NCBI RefSeq assembly: GCF_001544515.1
Contig: NZ_FCOL02000010.1
Coordinates: 122,703 to 186,702, forward strand
Direction: 5' to 3'
Source of the DNA: Caballeronia terrestris
GTDB taxonomy: Bacteria > Pseudomonadota > Gammaproteobacteria > Burkholderiales > Burkholderiaceae
DNA: 64,000 bases
Shown here: one piece after another, positions 56,358 to 64,000 of the stretch
How positions within the stretch are numbered: the stretch's first letter is position 1
Layout: each line of letters opens with the position of its first letter
Translations under genes and position numbers: made by a program
Notes under the pieces: model-generated
What the model was told of the DNA's origin: nothing
The model's input: the letters and a program-made list of their open reading frames with translations, nothing else
Databases searched by the model: none

Positions 56358-56386
56358 ACAAAAGAGCCACCAAAAGGCTGCTCTTT
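56358..56386 (-). terminator. Weak hairpin with T-run between the two tRNA-Leu genes
   Basis: On the minus strand AAAGAGC and GCTCTTT arms surround a loop and end in TTTTG, so part of the transcription may stop after the first tRNA. Confidence 0.5.
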
Positions 56387-56395
56387 ATAGACATC

Positions 56396-56482
56396 TGGTG
56401 CCCAAGAGAGGACTCGAACCTCCACGGTGTTGCCACCGCCAGGACCTGAACCTGGTGCGTCTACCAATTCCGCCACCTGGGC
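56396..56482 (-). tRNA. tRNA-Leu (CAG), second copy
   Basis: The 87-base gene starts GCCCAGGTGGCGG and ends with CCA. The acceptor is GCCCAGG with CTTGGGC (one G-T pair at the sixth position), the anticodon stem CCAGG/CCTGG surrounds a CAG anticodon, and the variable arm and T-arm are as in the neighbouring copy. It lies 28 bases downstream of a consensus promoter. Confidence 0.97.
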
Positions 56483-56509
56483 AAGGGTGCGTGTGCAGCA
56501 AAGAACGCA

Positions 56510-56537
56510 ATTATATCGGGCCCAATCACACTGTCAA
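56510..56537 (-). promoter_or_regulatory. Consensus sigma70 promoter of the tRNA-Leu genes
   Basis: On the minus strand TTGACA (56532-56537) and TATAAT (56510-56515) are both perfect consensus with a 16-base spacer; transcription would start near 56503. Confidence 0.92.
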
Positions 56538-56609
56538 GCATTTTGAGATTCCTGCCCGGATCCCGCCGCGAGGCAAGCGCAGCGGGCTTCGCGGCCATTC
56601 GCCTGCGCC

Positions 56610-56637
56610 TTGAGGCCTTGATGACGGGTGTTAGAAT
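56610..56637 (+). promoter_or_regulatory. Predicted promoter of rnr
   Basis: TTGAGG (56610-56615) and TAGAAT (56632-56637) are 16 bases apart. The start of transcription near 56644 rules out the earlier in-frame start codons at 56543, 56621 and 56636. Confidence 0.5.
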
Positions 56638-56752
56638 GATCCGCAGACATAACCCGCGCGCGGCGGCTATCGGAATGATCCGAAGTAACCGAACCAACCG
56701 GCCAGTCCGAACCGCGACGCCAGTCCAACGAGAAGAAATCATCGACAAGCCC

Positions 56753-59203
56753 TTGAGCAAATATCCGTATCCGATTCCGAGCCGCGAAGAAATTCTCGGC
56801 GCGTTGCGCACGAGCGAAACGCCGCTCGCCGCGAACGACATCGCCGAGGCGCTGTCGATCAAGCGCCAGGAGCGCGAAGGATTTTTCAAGCGACTGGGCG
56901 CCATGGAGCGCGACGGGCAAATCCGGCTCGACAAGCGCGGTCACTATCAGCTCACCCATCCGTCGAATTTCGTTGCGGGCCGCGTGCAAGGCCATCGCGA
57001 CGGCTTCGGCTTCCTGATTCGCGATGACGGCCAGGACGATCTCTTCCTGCCCAACGGCGAAATGCAGAAGGTGATGCACAACGACCGCGTGCTCGCGCGC
57101 ATCGTCGGCTATGACCGGCGCGGACGTCCGGAAGGGCACATCGTCGAGGTCACGGATCGCGCGAACAAGCGCATCATCGGCCGGCTCATCAATGAGAATG
57201 GCGCGCTCATCCTCGTGCCGGAAGATAAGCGCATCGGCCACGACATCCTCATCACGCAGAACCCGAAGAAGGCGAAGGTCGGGCAGGTGGTGTCGGTCGA
57301 TCTCACCGATTTCCCGAGCCGCCATTCGCAGCCGCTCGGCCGCGTGGCCGAAGTGATCGGCGATATCGACGATCCGGGCATGGAGATCGAGATCGCGGTG
57401 CGCAAGTACGGCGTGCCGCACGAGTTCAGCGACGCCGCGCTCGCCGTCGCATCGAAGCTGCCGGACGAAGTGCGCCCGGTCGATATCCGGCATCGCGTGG
57501 ATCTGCGCGACGTACCGCTCGTCACGATCGACGGCGAGGACGCCCGCGACTTCGACGACGCCGTCTATTGCGAACCGATGACAGTCGGCCGCGGCACGGG
57601 TTTTCGTTTGCTGGTGGCGATCGCGGACGTCTCGCATTACGTGCGCCCGAACGAGGCGCTCGACGTCGATGCGCTCGATCGCAGCACGTCGGTGTACTTC
57701 CCGCGCCGCGTGATTCCGATGCTGCCGGAGAAGCTGTCGAACGGGCTGTGTTCGCTGAATCCGCAGGTGGACCGCTGCGTGCTCGTGTGCGACATGGTCA
57801 TCACGTCGCGCGGCGAGATCAAGGCGTATCAGTTCTATCCCGGCGTGATGCACTCGGCGGCGCGCCTGACCTACACCGAAGTCGCGGCCGTGCTGACCAA
57901 CACGAAGGGCCCGGAAGCGGCCCGCCGCGCCGACCTGCTGCCGCACCTGCAGAACCTGTACGGCGTCTACAAATCGCTGCACGCGGCGCGCCAGAAGCGC
58001 GGTGCGATCGATTTCGATACGACCGAGACGTACATCGTCTGCAATGCGCAGGGCAAGATCGAGCAGATCGTGCCGCGCCATCGCAACGATGCGCATCGGC
58101 TGATCGAGGAATGCATGCTGGCCGCGAACGTCTGCGCCGCCGACTTCCTCAAGCGCCACAAGCATGCGGGGCTGTATCGCGTGCACGCGGGCCCGACGCC
58201 TGAAAAGCTCGAGAACCTGCGCGCGTTCCTGCGTGGCGTCGGCCTGACGCTGACCGGCGGCGAAAAGCCCCACGCGAGCGATTACGCCGCGCTGATGGCG
58301 CAAGTCCGCGACCGGCCCGACGCGCAGATGCTGCAATCGATGGTGCTCCGCTCGATGCAGCAGGCCGTCTACAGTCCGGACAACATCGGGCACTTCGGGC
58401 TCGCTTACGAGGCGTACGCGCACTTCACGAGCCCGATCCGCCGCTATCCCGACCTGCTTACGCACCGCGCGATCTACGCGATCCTGCAGGGCAAGAAGTA
58501 TCAGCCGGACATCGGCCATCACATATCGCTCAGCACGGGCCTCACGAAAGCCGCGCGCGAAATGCAGAAATCCGACGACGAATCGCGCGGCCGTTCACGC
58601 AACAACGTCGCGATCTGGGAAGAGCTGGGCCTGCATTGCTCGTCGAACGAGCGGCGCGCCGACGAAGCCTCGCGCGATGTCGAAGCGTGGCTCAAGTGCT
58701 ACTTCATGCGCGACAAGCTCGGCGAGGAATACGGCGGCATGGTGAACGGCGTGACGTCGTTCGGCATCTTCGTGCAGCTCGATTCGCTGTTCATCGAAGG
58801 GCTCGTGCACGTGACCGAACTCGGCTCCGACTACTTCCAGTACGACGAGGTCAAGAACGAGTTGCGCGGCGAGCGCACGGGCATCCGCTACCGGATGTCG
58901 GATCGCGTGCGCGTGCAGGTGAGCCGCGTCGACCTGGATTCGCGCAAGATCGATTTCCGGCTCGTGCGCGATACGCCGGTGAAGCCGCCTTCGGGACGCA
59001 TCGCGCCGAACGTGCCGGAACATGTGGGCATCGGCGCGACCGCCGGACCGCGCGTGCGCTCGTTCGCCGCCGATGAAACGCCGAGCACGCGGCGTCGCGG
59101 CGGCAGCAAGCGGGGCGCATCGCCGCTCGCCGCGACCGCGAAGGATACCGGCGTCGCTAAAAAGCGCGGCGCGGCGCCGAAGGCGGCTCGCAAGAAGCGC
59201 TAG
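56753..59203 (+). CDS. rnr: Ribonuclease R
   Basis: RNase R is a processive 3'-5' exoribonuclease that degrades structured RNA and works in rRNA quality control and trans-translation. From the TTG at 56753 the product has 816 residues, close to 813 in E. coli, and starts at the conserved KYPYPIPSREEILGAL. It has the N-terminal helix-turn-helix (LSIKRQEREGFFKRLGAMER), two cold-shock domains, the RNB catalytic domain with DGEDARDFDDAVY and the metal-binding Asp residues, an S1 domain and a basic Lys/Arg/Ala tail. An ATG at 56675 would add 26 residues with poor codon third-position bias and is the alternative. Neither start has a strong ribosome-binding site. Confidence 0.92.
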   Translation: MSKYPYPIPSREEILGALRTSETPLAANDIAEALSIKRQEREGFFKRLGAMERDGQIRLDKRGHYQLTHPSNFVAGRVQGHRDGFGFLIRDDGQDDLFLPNGEMQKVMHNDRVLARIVGYDRRGRPEGHIVEVTDRANKRIIGRLINENGALILVPEDKRIGHDILITQNPKKAKVGQVVSVDLTDFPSRHSQPLGRVAEVIGDIDDPGMEIEIAVRKYGVPHEFSDAALAVASKLPDEVRPVDIRHRVDLRDVPLVTIDGEDARDFDDAVYCEPMTVGRGTGFRLLVAIADVSHYVRPNEALDVDALDRSTSVYFPRRVIPMLPEKLSNGLCSLNPQVDRCVLVCDMVITSRGEIKAYQFYPGVMHSAARLTYTEVAAVLTNTKGPEAARRADLLPHLQNLYGVYKSLHAARQKRGAIDFDTTETYIVCNAQGKIEQIVPRHRNDAHRLIEECMLAANVCAADFLKRHKHAGLYRVHAGPTPEKLENLRAFLRGVGLTLTGGEKPHASDYAALMAQVRDRPDAQMLQSMVLRSMQQAVYSPDNIGHFGLAYEAYAHFTSPIRRYPDLLTHRAIYAILQGKKYQPDIGHHISLSTGLTKAAREMQKSDDESRGRSRNNVAIWEELGLHCSSNERRADEASRDVEAWLKCYFMRDKLGEEYGGMVNGVTSFGIFVQLDSLFIEGLVHVTELGSDYFQYDEVKNELRGERTGIRYRMSDRVRVQVSRVDLDSRKIDFRLVRDTPVKPPSGRIAPNVPEHVGIGATAGPRVRSFAADETPSTRRRGGSKRGASPLAATAKDTGVAKKRGAAPKAARKKR

Positions 59204-59248
59204 ACGCCCATCGCTGGGCTGTTCCGGCGGCGCGCGTCATTCAAAAAA

Positions 59249-59292
59249 TGCGCGGCCCGATGCGTGAAGGCGCATCGGGCCGCGTTTTGGTT
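59249..59292 (+). terminator. Intrinsic terminator of rnr
   Basis: CGCGGCCCGATGCG and CGCATCGGGCCGCG arms form a 14-bp stem with a TGAAGG loop and a TTTTGGTTTT tail. It lies between rnr and rlmB, so the two are at least partly separated in expression. Confidence 0.85.
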
Positions 59293-59315
59293 TTCTCATT
59301 CAAGGTTTGCCAGTC

Positions 59316-60059
59316 ATGTCACGTCTCAAGGTTCTTTACGGTTTTCACGCGGTGACCGCGCGCCTCAGGGCGGATGCATCGACGATCGAGGAGGTGCTGT
59401 ACGACCCCACGCGCAAGGATCGCCGGATGCAGGATTTCCTGCGCTCGGCGAAGGAAGCGGGCGTGCGCCTGATCGCCGCCGATGAATCGCGTCTCTGGGG
59501 TCTCGCGGGCAACGTCGGGCATCAGGGCGTGGTCGCGCGCGCACACGACATGCCGCTTGCGCAGAACCTCGCGGAACTGCTCGACGGCGTCTCCGGCACG
59601 CCGCTTCTGCTCGTGCTCGACGGCGTCACTGATCCGCATAACCTCGGCGCGTGCCTGCGGGTTGCAGATGCGGCCGGCGCGCATGCGGTGATCGCGCCGC
59701 GCGACCGCTCGGCGGGGTTGAACGCGACGGCCGCGAAAGTCGCGAGCGGCGCGGCTGAAACCGTGCCGTACATCACCGTGACGAATCTCGCGCGCGCGAT
59801 GCGCGAATTGAAGGACGCGGGCGTGTGGGTGGTCGGCACGGCGGGCGAGGCGACAACGAATCTCTATGAGACGAAGCTCGACGGGCCGATTGCGATCGTC
59901 GTCGGCGCGGAAGGCGAGGGCATGCGGCGCCTCACGCGCGAAACCTGCGACGAAATCATGAACATTCCGATGGCGGGTTCCGTCGAGAGTTTGAACGTTT
60001 CGGTAGCGAGCGGCGTGTGTCTGTTCGAAGCGGTGCGGCAGCGGTCGGTGAAGAAATAA
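59316..60059 (+). CDS. rlmB: 23S rRNA (guanosine(2251)-2'-O)-methyltransferase RlmB
   Basis: RlmB methylates the 2'-O of G2251 in the peptidyl-transferase centre. The 247-residue SPOUT/TrmH-type protein has the N-terminal substrate-binding domain ([20 protein letters not shown]), the methyltransferase motif 1 ([20 protein letters not shown]), motif 2 ([16 protein letters not shown]) and the knot motif 3 ([20 protein letters not shown]). The start is the ATG at 59316 behind CAAGG; a TTG at 59307 is in frame. It is encoded seven bases before the amidase gene. Confidence 0.94.
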   Translation: MSRLKVLYGFHAVTARLRADASTIEEVLYDPTRKDRRMQDFLRSAKEAGVRLIAADESRLWGLAGNVGHQGVVARAHDMPLAQNLAELLDGVSGTPLLLVLDGVTDPHNLGACLRVADAAGAHAVIAPRDRSAGLNATAAKVASGAAETVPYITVTNLARAMRELKDAGVWVVGTAGEATTNLYETKLDGPIAIVVGAEGEGMRRLTRETCDEIMNIPMAGSVESLNVSVASGVCLFEAVRQRSVKK

Positions 60060-60066
60060 CGCGTCG

Positions 60067-60888
60067 ATGAGGTTCATCGCCGCCGCGCTCCTCTGCGTAC
60101 TTCTCTCTGCCTGCACCGTGACTCGAATCGACCGCGGCACCTACATCGCCGACACGCGTCATCACGCGACGAGCGTTGATTCGCGCGTGCGTTTCCTCGT
60201 GATGCACTACACCGAAATCGATGAAGCGGGCTCGGTCGAAGTCCTCACGGGCCCGAACGTCAGCACGCATTACGTCGTGCCGGATGCGCCGGCCATCGAG
60301 CACGGCGAGCCGGTCATTTATCAACTCGTGCCCGAAGAAATGCGCGCATGGCACGCGGGCGTCAGCGAATGGCAGGGCACGACGGAGCTGAACGCGGCGT
60401 CGATCGGTATCGAGAACGTGAATCTCGGTCCCGTCGATACCCCGCAAGGCCGCCAGTGGCAGCCGTATCCCGCAGCGCAAGTCGATGCGCTTGTGCGGCT
60501 CGCGAAGGACATCGTCACGCGTTACGCGATCCCGCCGACGCGCGTCGTCGGTCATAGCGACATCGCGCCGCAACGCAAGATCGATCCAGGTCCGCTCTTT
60601 CCGTGGCGCGCGTTATACGCGGCGGGCGTCGGCGCATGGCCGGACGATGCGGACATCGCGCGCCATCTCGCGGGCCGCGATCCGAAATCTCCCGTCGATG
60701 TGAAAGCGCTGCAGGAAAAACTCAGGCGCTACGGCTACGAAGTCGCAATAGACGGCGTCCTCGACGACAAGACGCGCAACGTCTTCAGCGCGTTCCAGAT
60801 GCACTTTCGCCCGAGCGACTATGCGGGCCGGTCCGACGCCGAGAGCGATGCGATCGCCGCCGCACTGCTCGACAAATACCTGCGCTGA
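60067..60888 (+). CDS. amiD: N-acetylmuramoyl-L-alanine amidase, AmiD-like lipoprotein
   Basis: The enzyme cleaves the amide bond between N-acetylmuramic acid and L-Ala in peptidoglycan fragments. The 273-residue precursor has a lipoprotein signal (MRFIAAALLCVLLSAC, lipidated Cys16). The amidase_2 domain is zinc-dependent with His47 in FLVMHYTEIDEA, and IGIENVNLGP and VVGHSDIAPQRKIDPGPLFP provide the other ligands and catalytic residues. A C-terminal peptidoglycan-binding domain follows (VDVKALQEKLRRYGYEVAID and GVLDDKTRNVFSAFQMHF). This layout is that of outer-membrane AmiD, used in cell-wall recycling. The SirB-like gene follows at nine bases. Confidence 0.88.
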   Translation: MRFIAAALLCVLLSACTVTRIDRGTYIADTRHHATSVDSRVRFLVMHYTEIDEAGSVEVLTGPNVSTHYVVPDAPAIEHGEPVIYQLVPEEMRAWHAGVSEWQGTTELNAASIGIENVNLGPVDTPQGRQWQPYPAAQVDALVRLAKDIVTRYAIPPTRVVGHSDIAPQRKIDPGPLFPWRALYAAGVGAWPDDADIARHLAGRDPKSPVDVKALQEKLRRYGYEVAIDGVLDDKTRNVFSAFQMHFRPSDYAGRSDAESDAIAAALLDKYLR

Positions 60889-60897
60889 GCGATCCGA

Positions 60898-61293
60898 ATG
60901 GCCGACTTCTACTTCCCGCTGCGCGCCCTGCACATGACCTGCGCGGGCTTAAGCATCGCGGGATTCTTGCTGCGCTGGCTCTGGATGCTGTGCGGCTCGC
61001 CTGCATTGCACAAACGCGTGACGAAGATCGCGCCGCACTTCATCGGTACGCTGCTCTTGCTGAGCGCGATCCTGCTCGTCTTGATCGTCGGCTTCGGGGC
61101 GAGTGCGGCGTGGCTGTCGGCGAAGATCGTGGGGCTCGTCGTGTATGTCTCGCTCGGCGCGTTCGCGCTCAAACGCGGCCGCACACAAACCGCGCGTGCC
61201 GTGTTCGGCGTCCTCGCGATCGCGACGTTCGCGTTCATCGCGTCGGTGGCGCGCTCGCACGATCTTCTGGGCTTTTTCCGCGTGTTAGCGTGA
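60898..61293 (+). CDS. SirB2-family integral membrane protein
   Basis: The 131-residue protein has four predicted membrane helices (about 7-29, 44-70, 73-95 and 100-122), including [20 protein letters not shown] and [20 protein letters not shown]. It has the SirB family signature with [13 protein letters not shown] and [20 protein letters not shown]. The SirB name comes from an early invasion-gene screen and the biochemical role is unknown. It is nine bases after the amidase gene, likely cotranscribed with it. Confidence 0.83.
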   Translation: MADFYFPLRALHMTCAGLSIAGFLLRWLWMLCGSPALHKRVTKIAPHFIGTLLLLSAILLVLIVGFGASAAWLSAKIVGLVVYVSLGAFALKRGRTQTARAVFGVLAIATFAFIASVARSHDLLGFFRVLA

Positions 61294-61357
61294 CCAACGG
61301 AAATGCTCGGCAAGCTCCGTTAAAATTCCGGTTTCCCTTCTCGCAGCCCCCACTCCC

Positions 61358-62053
61358 ATGACTCAAGACGAACTCAAGCAACTCGTCGGCCAGGCCGCAG
61401 CCGACTACGTCAACGCGACCGTGCCCGAAGGCTCGGTGATCGGCGTTGGCACCGGCTCGACGGCAAATTGTTTCATCGATGCAATCGCGCAATCGAAGGC
61501 CCGCTATCGCGGCGCGGTGTCGAGTTCGCTCGCGACCACCGCGCGGCTCGAATCGCACGGCTTCAAGGTGTTCGACCTGAACGAAATCGACTCGCTGCCG
61601 GTGTACGTCGACGGCGCCGACGAAATCGACGCCAGCGGCGCGATGATCAAGGGCGGCGGCGGGGCGCTGACACGCGAAAAGATCGTGGCGTCGGTGTCGG
61701 ACGTGTTCGTCTGCATCGCCGATGCGAGCAAGCGCGTCCCGGTGATGGGCGGCTTTCCGCTGCCGATCGAAGTCGTGCCGATGGCGCGTACCGCAATCGG
61801 ACGGCGCGTGACGGCACTCGGCGGCGTGCCGATCGTGCGCGTGCAGAAGGACGGCTCGCCGTTCATCACCGACAACGGCAACGAGATCATCGACGTGAAG
61901 GGGCTCCAGATCACCGATCCGCGCGCGTTCGAAGCGCAAATCAACGCGTGGCCGGGCGTCGTGACGGTCGGTCTGTTTGCCGCGCGCGGGGCGAATCTGT
62001 GCCTGCTCGGTACGGACACGGGCGTCGAGCGGATCGACTACATCCAGTCGTAA
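61358..62053 (+). CDS. rpiA: Ribose-5-phosphate isomerase A
   Basis: RpiA interconverts ribose-5-phosphate and ribulose-5-phosphate in the pentose phosphate pathway. The 231-residue protein shows the family motifs [60 protein letters not shown] with the active-site Asp residues and [20 protein letters not shown] with the catalytic Glu, then [14 protein letters not shown] and a final [15 protein letters not shown]. The length is normal. It starts 64 bp after the SirB-like gene and ends in a strong terminator. Confidence 0.96.
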   Translation: MTQDELKQLVGQAAADYVNATVPEGSVIGVGTGSTANCFIDAIAQSKARYRGAVSSSLATTARLESHGFKVFDLNEIDSLPVYVDGADEIDASGAMIKGGGGALTREKIVASVSDVFVCIADASKRVPVMGGFPLPIEVVPMARTAIGRRVTALGGVPIVRVQKDGSPFITDNGNEIIDVKGLQITDPRAFEAQINAWPGVVTVGLFAARGANLCLLGTDTGVERIDYIQS

Positions 62054-62074
62054 AAAACAGCCTCGGTCGACTGA

Positions 62075-62117
62075 AAAACGCGCGAAAGTCGGTCGCCTTT
62101 CGCGCGTTCTTTTTTTG
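62075..62117 (+). terminator. Intrinsic terminator of rpiA
   Basis: AACGCGCGAAAG and CTTTCGCGCGTT arms form a 12-bp stem with an 8-base loop and a T-run (TCTTTTTTT), about 22 bases after the rpiA stop. Confidence 0.9.
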
Positions 62118-62240
62118 TCCACCGGCACGGATGTGCGCGAACGTACGCAGATGTACGCTGCGAGATAGCAGCGGCATGGAAACACTTAGACAATGCGGGA
62201 AGCTGAGGTAGCATGACCGGACTACTATTCGGAACCGCCC

Positions 62241-63437
62241 TTGCCCAACAACGATAGCGAAGAAGCCATCGCGCGCGACGTCGAGGCAATCAGCCGCATC
62301 AGCGCGGTCCCGTCGATGCTGCGCGTCATCTGCAAGAACACGGGATTGGGGTTCGCTGCGGTCGCCCGCGTGACCGAAGGCAACTGGACGGCCTGCGCGG
62401 TGCAGGACGACATCCAGTTCGGCCTGAAAGCCGGCGGCCGGCTCGACGTCAACACGACGCTCTGCATCGAAGCCCGCGCGGCGCGCAGGCCCGTCGTGAT
62501 CGATCACGCGAGCCTCGACCCCGTCTATCGCGACCATCACACGCCGCGCCTCTACAACATCGAGAGCTATATCTCGGTGCCGATCGTGCTGCCCAACGGC
62601 GAGTACTTCGGCAACCTGTGCGCGATCGATCCGCGTCCGCGCGTCGTGTCAGATCCGCGCACGGTGACGATGTTCAACCTCTTCGCCGAACTGATCGCGC
62701 TGCAGCTCGACAGCGAAGGGCGTCAGCACGCGACCGAATCGGCGCTGCTGAACGAGCGCGCGACGGCGGAACTGCGCGAGCAATTCATCGCGGTGCTCGG
62801 CCACGACCTGCGCAATCCGCTCGCCGCGGTGAGCGCGAGCGCGGAAGTGCTCCAGCGGCGCAGCAAGGAACCGGAGACGATTTCGATCGGCCGCCGTCTC
62901 CAGGTGACGACGCGCCGCATGGCGCGCCTGATCGACGACGTGATGGATTTCGCGCGCAGCAGGATGGGTTCGGGCCTCTACGTGACGCTCGCGCCCGAAG
63001 ACGACCTGCGTACCGCGCTGTGCGACGTCGTCGCCGAATTGCGCGATGCGAATCCGGACCGCACGGTGCTGGACAGCATCGAGATCGGGCAGCGCGTCGT
63101 GTGCGATCGCGGACGTTTGCAGCAGCTTCTGTCGAACCTTCTCGGCAATGCGCTTGCATACGGCGCGCGCGACGAGCCGGTGAAGGTGGACGCATCAATA
63201 GAAGGCGGCTGTGTTGTGATTTCTGTGACGAACGGCGGCCAGCCGATCGACGGGAAAGACCTGCTGAAGGTGTTCGAACCTTACTGGCGTCCCGCGACCA
63301 GCAAGCCGGGCGGCGGGCTCGGCATCGGCCTCTACATCTGCTCGCAGATTGTCGAGGCGCATGGCGGCGTGCTGGACGTCACGTCGTCGGCGGAGAAGGG
63401 CACGCGGTTTGTCGCGCGGCTGCGCATCTGCGAGTGA
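62241..63437 (+). CDS. GAF-domain sensor histidine kinase
   Basis: The 398-residue soluble kinase has an N-terminal GAF domain (about 20-160, with ICKNTGLGFAAVARVTEGNW and ESYISVPIVLPNGEYFGNLC), a HisKA dimerisation domain with phospho-acceptor His188 in AVLGHDLRNPLAAVSASAEV, and a HATPase_c domain with the N box LLSNLLGNALAYGA, G1 VTNGGQPI, and GGGLGIGLYICSQIVEAHGG (G2). It has no membrane helix and no response regulator nearby, so its partner is elsewhere. The TTG at 62241 is preceded by GGAACC; no ATG gives a full GAF domain. Confidence 0.87.
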   Translation: MPNNDSEEAIARDVEAISRISAVPSMLRVICKNTGLGFAAVARVTEGNWTACAVQDDIQFGLKAGGRLDVNTTLCIEARAARRPVVIDHASLDPVYRDHHTPRLYNIESYISVPIVLPNGEYFGNLCAIDPRPRVVSDPRTVTMFNLFAELIALQLDSEGRQHATESALLNERATAELREQFIAVLGHDLRNPLAAVSASAEVLQRRSKEPETISIGRRLQVTTRRMARLIDDVMDFARSRMGSGLYVTLAPEDDLRTALCDVVAELRDANPDRTVLDSIEIGQRVVCDRGRLQQLLSNLLGNALAYGARDEPVKVDASIEGGCVVISVTNGGQPIDGKDLLKVFEPYWRPATSKPGGGLGIGLYICSQIVEAHGGVLDVTSSAEKGTRFVARLRICE

Positions 63438-63541
63438 GCGCGCCGAAGATAGGTCTGAAGAATTAGGTATCGTAATTGCTGAATGAAGGTTGGGAGATTT
63501 TAAGGCGGTGCCGATAGAGCCGTTGCGGCGCCGCCGATAGG

Positions 63542-63853
63542 ATGCAGGCCGCGCTCGAACGTCAGCCGTTCGGCGTCAGCACCATCACCACTCTTGAGCC
63601 CACATCGATGCATACCGATCTCCGCTACGCCCTCAATAGCGCCTACGAGCGCATGAAGTTTCAGGAGCCGTCGCCGGCGGCGTTCGCCGCCAGTTACGCG
63701 CTCAGCCTTGGGATCATCATGGGCGGGGAGACGTGCAAGGGTATGTCGGTGGAGGAGGCGGCGGTGGAGCGCGCCTACGTATCGATGCTCGCGGCGCTCT
63801 ATGAAATCCGGCTGGGCGTACAAGCCGTAGGCCGCGAAGTCCCACGGCGTTGA
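63542..63853 (+). CDS. Conserved hypothetical protein, 103 residues
   Basis: I do not recognise the family. The product has an Ala-rich helical segment EPSPAAFAASYALSLGIIMG, then GGETCKGMSVEEAAVERAYV and SMLAALYEIRLGVQAV, and no signal peptide. The ATG at 63608 (MHTDLRYALNSAYERMKF) is the likelier alternative start, because the first 22 residues look less like coding sequence. A strong terminator follows the stop. Confidence 0.55.
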   Translation: MQAALERQPFGVSTITTLEPTSMHTDLRYALNSAYERMKFQEPSPAAFAASYALSLGIIMGGETCKGMSVEEAAVERAYVSMLAALYEIRLGVQAVGREVPRR

Positions 63854-63859
63854 CACAAA

Positions 63860-63895
63860 GCGAAAGGCCCGGCAACGTTCTGCGGGGCCTTTCGC
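63860..63895. terminator. Intrinsic terminator at the end of the 63542 gene
   Basis: GCGAAAGGCCC and GGGCCTTTCGC arms form an 11-bp stem with a 14-base loop and end in ATTT; the reverse side may serve the convergent gene at the right edge. Confidence 0.8.
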
Positions 63896-63917
63896 ATTTC
63901 AGCAGCCGCTCGATCGC

Positions 63918-64000
63918 TCAATAGTCGGTCTTGCAGAATCGCGCGAAGCCAAGCGCAGCGTGCGGATAGGTGCAGATAAGCAGTTGCGAAACTCCCAGTT
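63918..64000 (-). CDS. Possible C-terminal end of a gene running off the window
   Basis: From the right edge the minus strand is open to a TGA at 63918-63920 and would encode about 26 residues ending ICTYPHAALGFARFCKTDY. No family can be named from so little. It lies just beyond the shared terminator, which supports a convergent gene. Confidence 0.35.
   Translation of the reverse strand, partial: LGVSQLLICTYPHAALGFARFCKTDY

Overview
This window is chromosomal DNA from a GC-rich betaproteobacterium, almost certainly Burkholderiales, family Burkholderiaceae (Burkholderia sensu lato; Paraburkholderia or Caballeronia is my best guess). The evidence is strong G/C preference at third codon positions, the order scpB-rluB, rimP-nusA-infB-rbfA-truB, typA, sucA-odhB-lpdA-zapE, and lineage-typical families (DUF3443 with DUF2844, a large YadA-type adhesin, an emrAB-type pump with a NodT-type outer-membrane channel). 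No prophage, intact insertion sequence, CRISPR array or rRNA gene is visible. The genus is an inference, not a measurement.

Layout. 1-3.9 kb: the end of recB, recD and the ribosome-rescue hydrolase arfB. 4.0-9.7 kb: a repeat- and dyad-rich upstream region, a 1295-residue trimeric autotransporter adhesin with a nine-unit stalk repeat, and an OmpA-domain lipoprotein that probably works with it. 9.7-11.5 kb: a DUF3443 lipoprotein and a DUF2844 secreted protein on the minus strand; the DUF3443 protein carries the landmarks of a pepsin-type aspartic protease. 11.9-17.4 kb: bamC, a structured and terminator-ended segment that may be a small RNA, an ABM monooxygenase, several small secreted or hypothetical proteins, a YdcF/ElyC-like protein and a stand-alone DUF4096 (transposase-derived) protein.

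18-29.3 kb: a PLP aminotransferase, scpB and rluB (both with long low-complexity extensions), then the translation/transcription operon rimP-nusA-infB-rbfA-truB, which has a near-consensus promoter and an attenuator-like terminator in its leader. 29.4-34.4 kb: a minus-strand drug-efflux operon (MarR regulator, outer-membrane channel, membrane fusion protein, 14-helix MFS pump). 34.7-44.4 kb: typA, the complete 2-oxoglutarate dehydrogenase set (sucA, odhB, lpdA) behind a sucA-RNA-like leader, zapE, and a second stand-alone DUF4096 protein with a dyad just upstream.

44.5-55.4 kb: minus-strand genes for a DUF2147 protein, surE, a tiny winged-helix-like protein, a DUF1571 protein, and a fatty-acid operon fadE-fabG4-maoC-thiolase-fadD, in which translational coupling and short gaps suggest one functional unit. 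A perfect palindrome lies upstream of fadE. 55.5-56.5 kb: a MazF/PemK toxin gene broken by a stop at codon 4, then two tRNA-Leu(CAG) genes exactly 200 bp apart with a strong promoter. 56.6-64 kb: rnr, rlmB, a lipoprotein amidase, a SirB-type membrane protein, rpiA, a GAF-domain histidine kinase, a small hypothetical protein, and the possible end of a minus-strand gene at the right edge.
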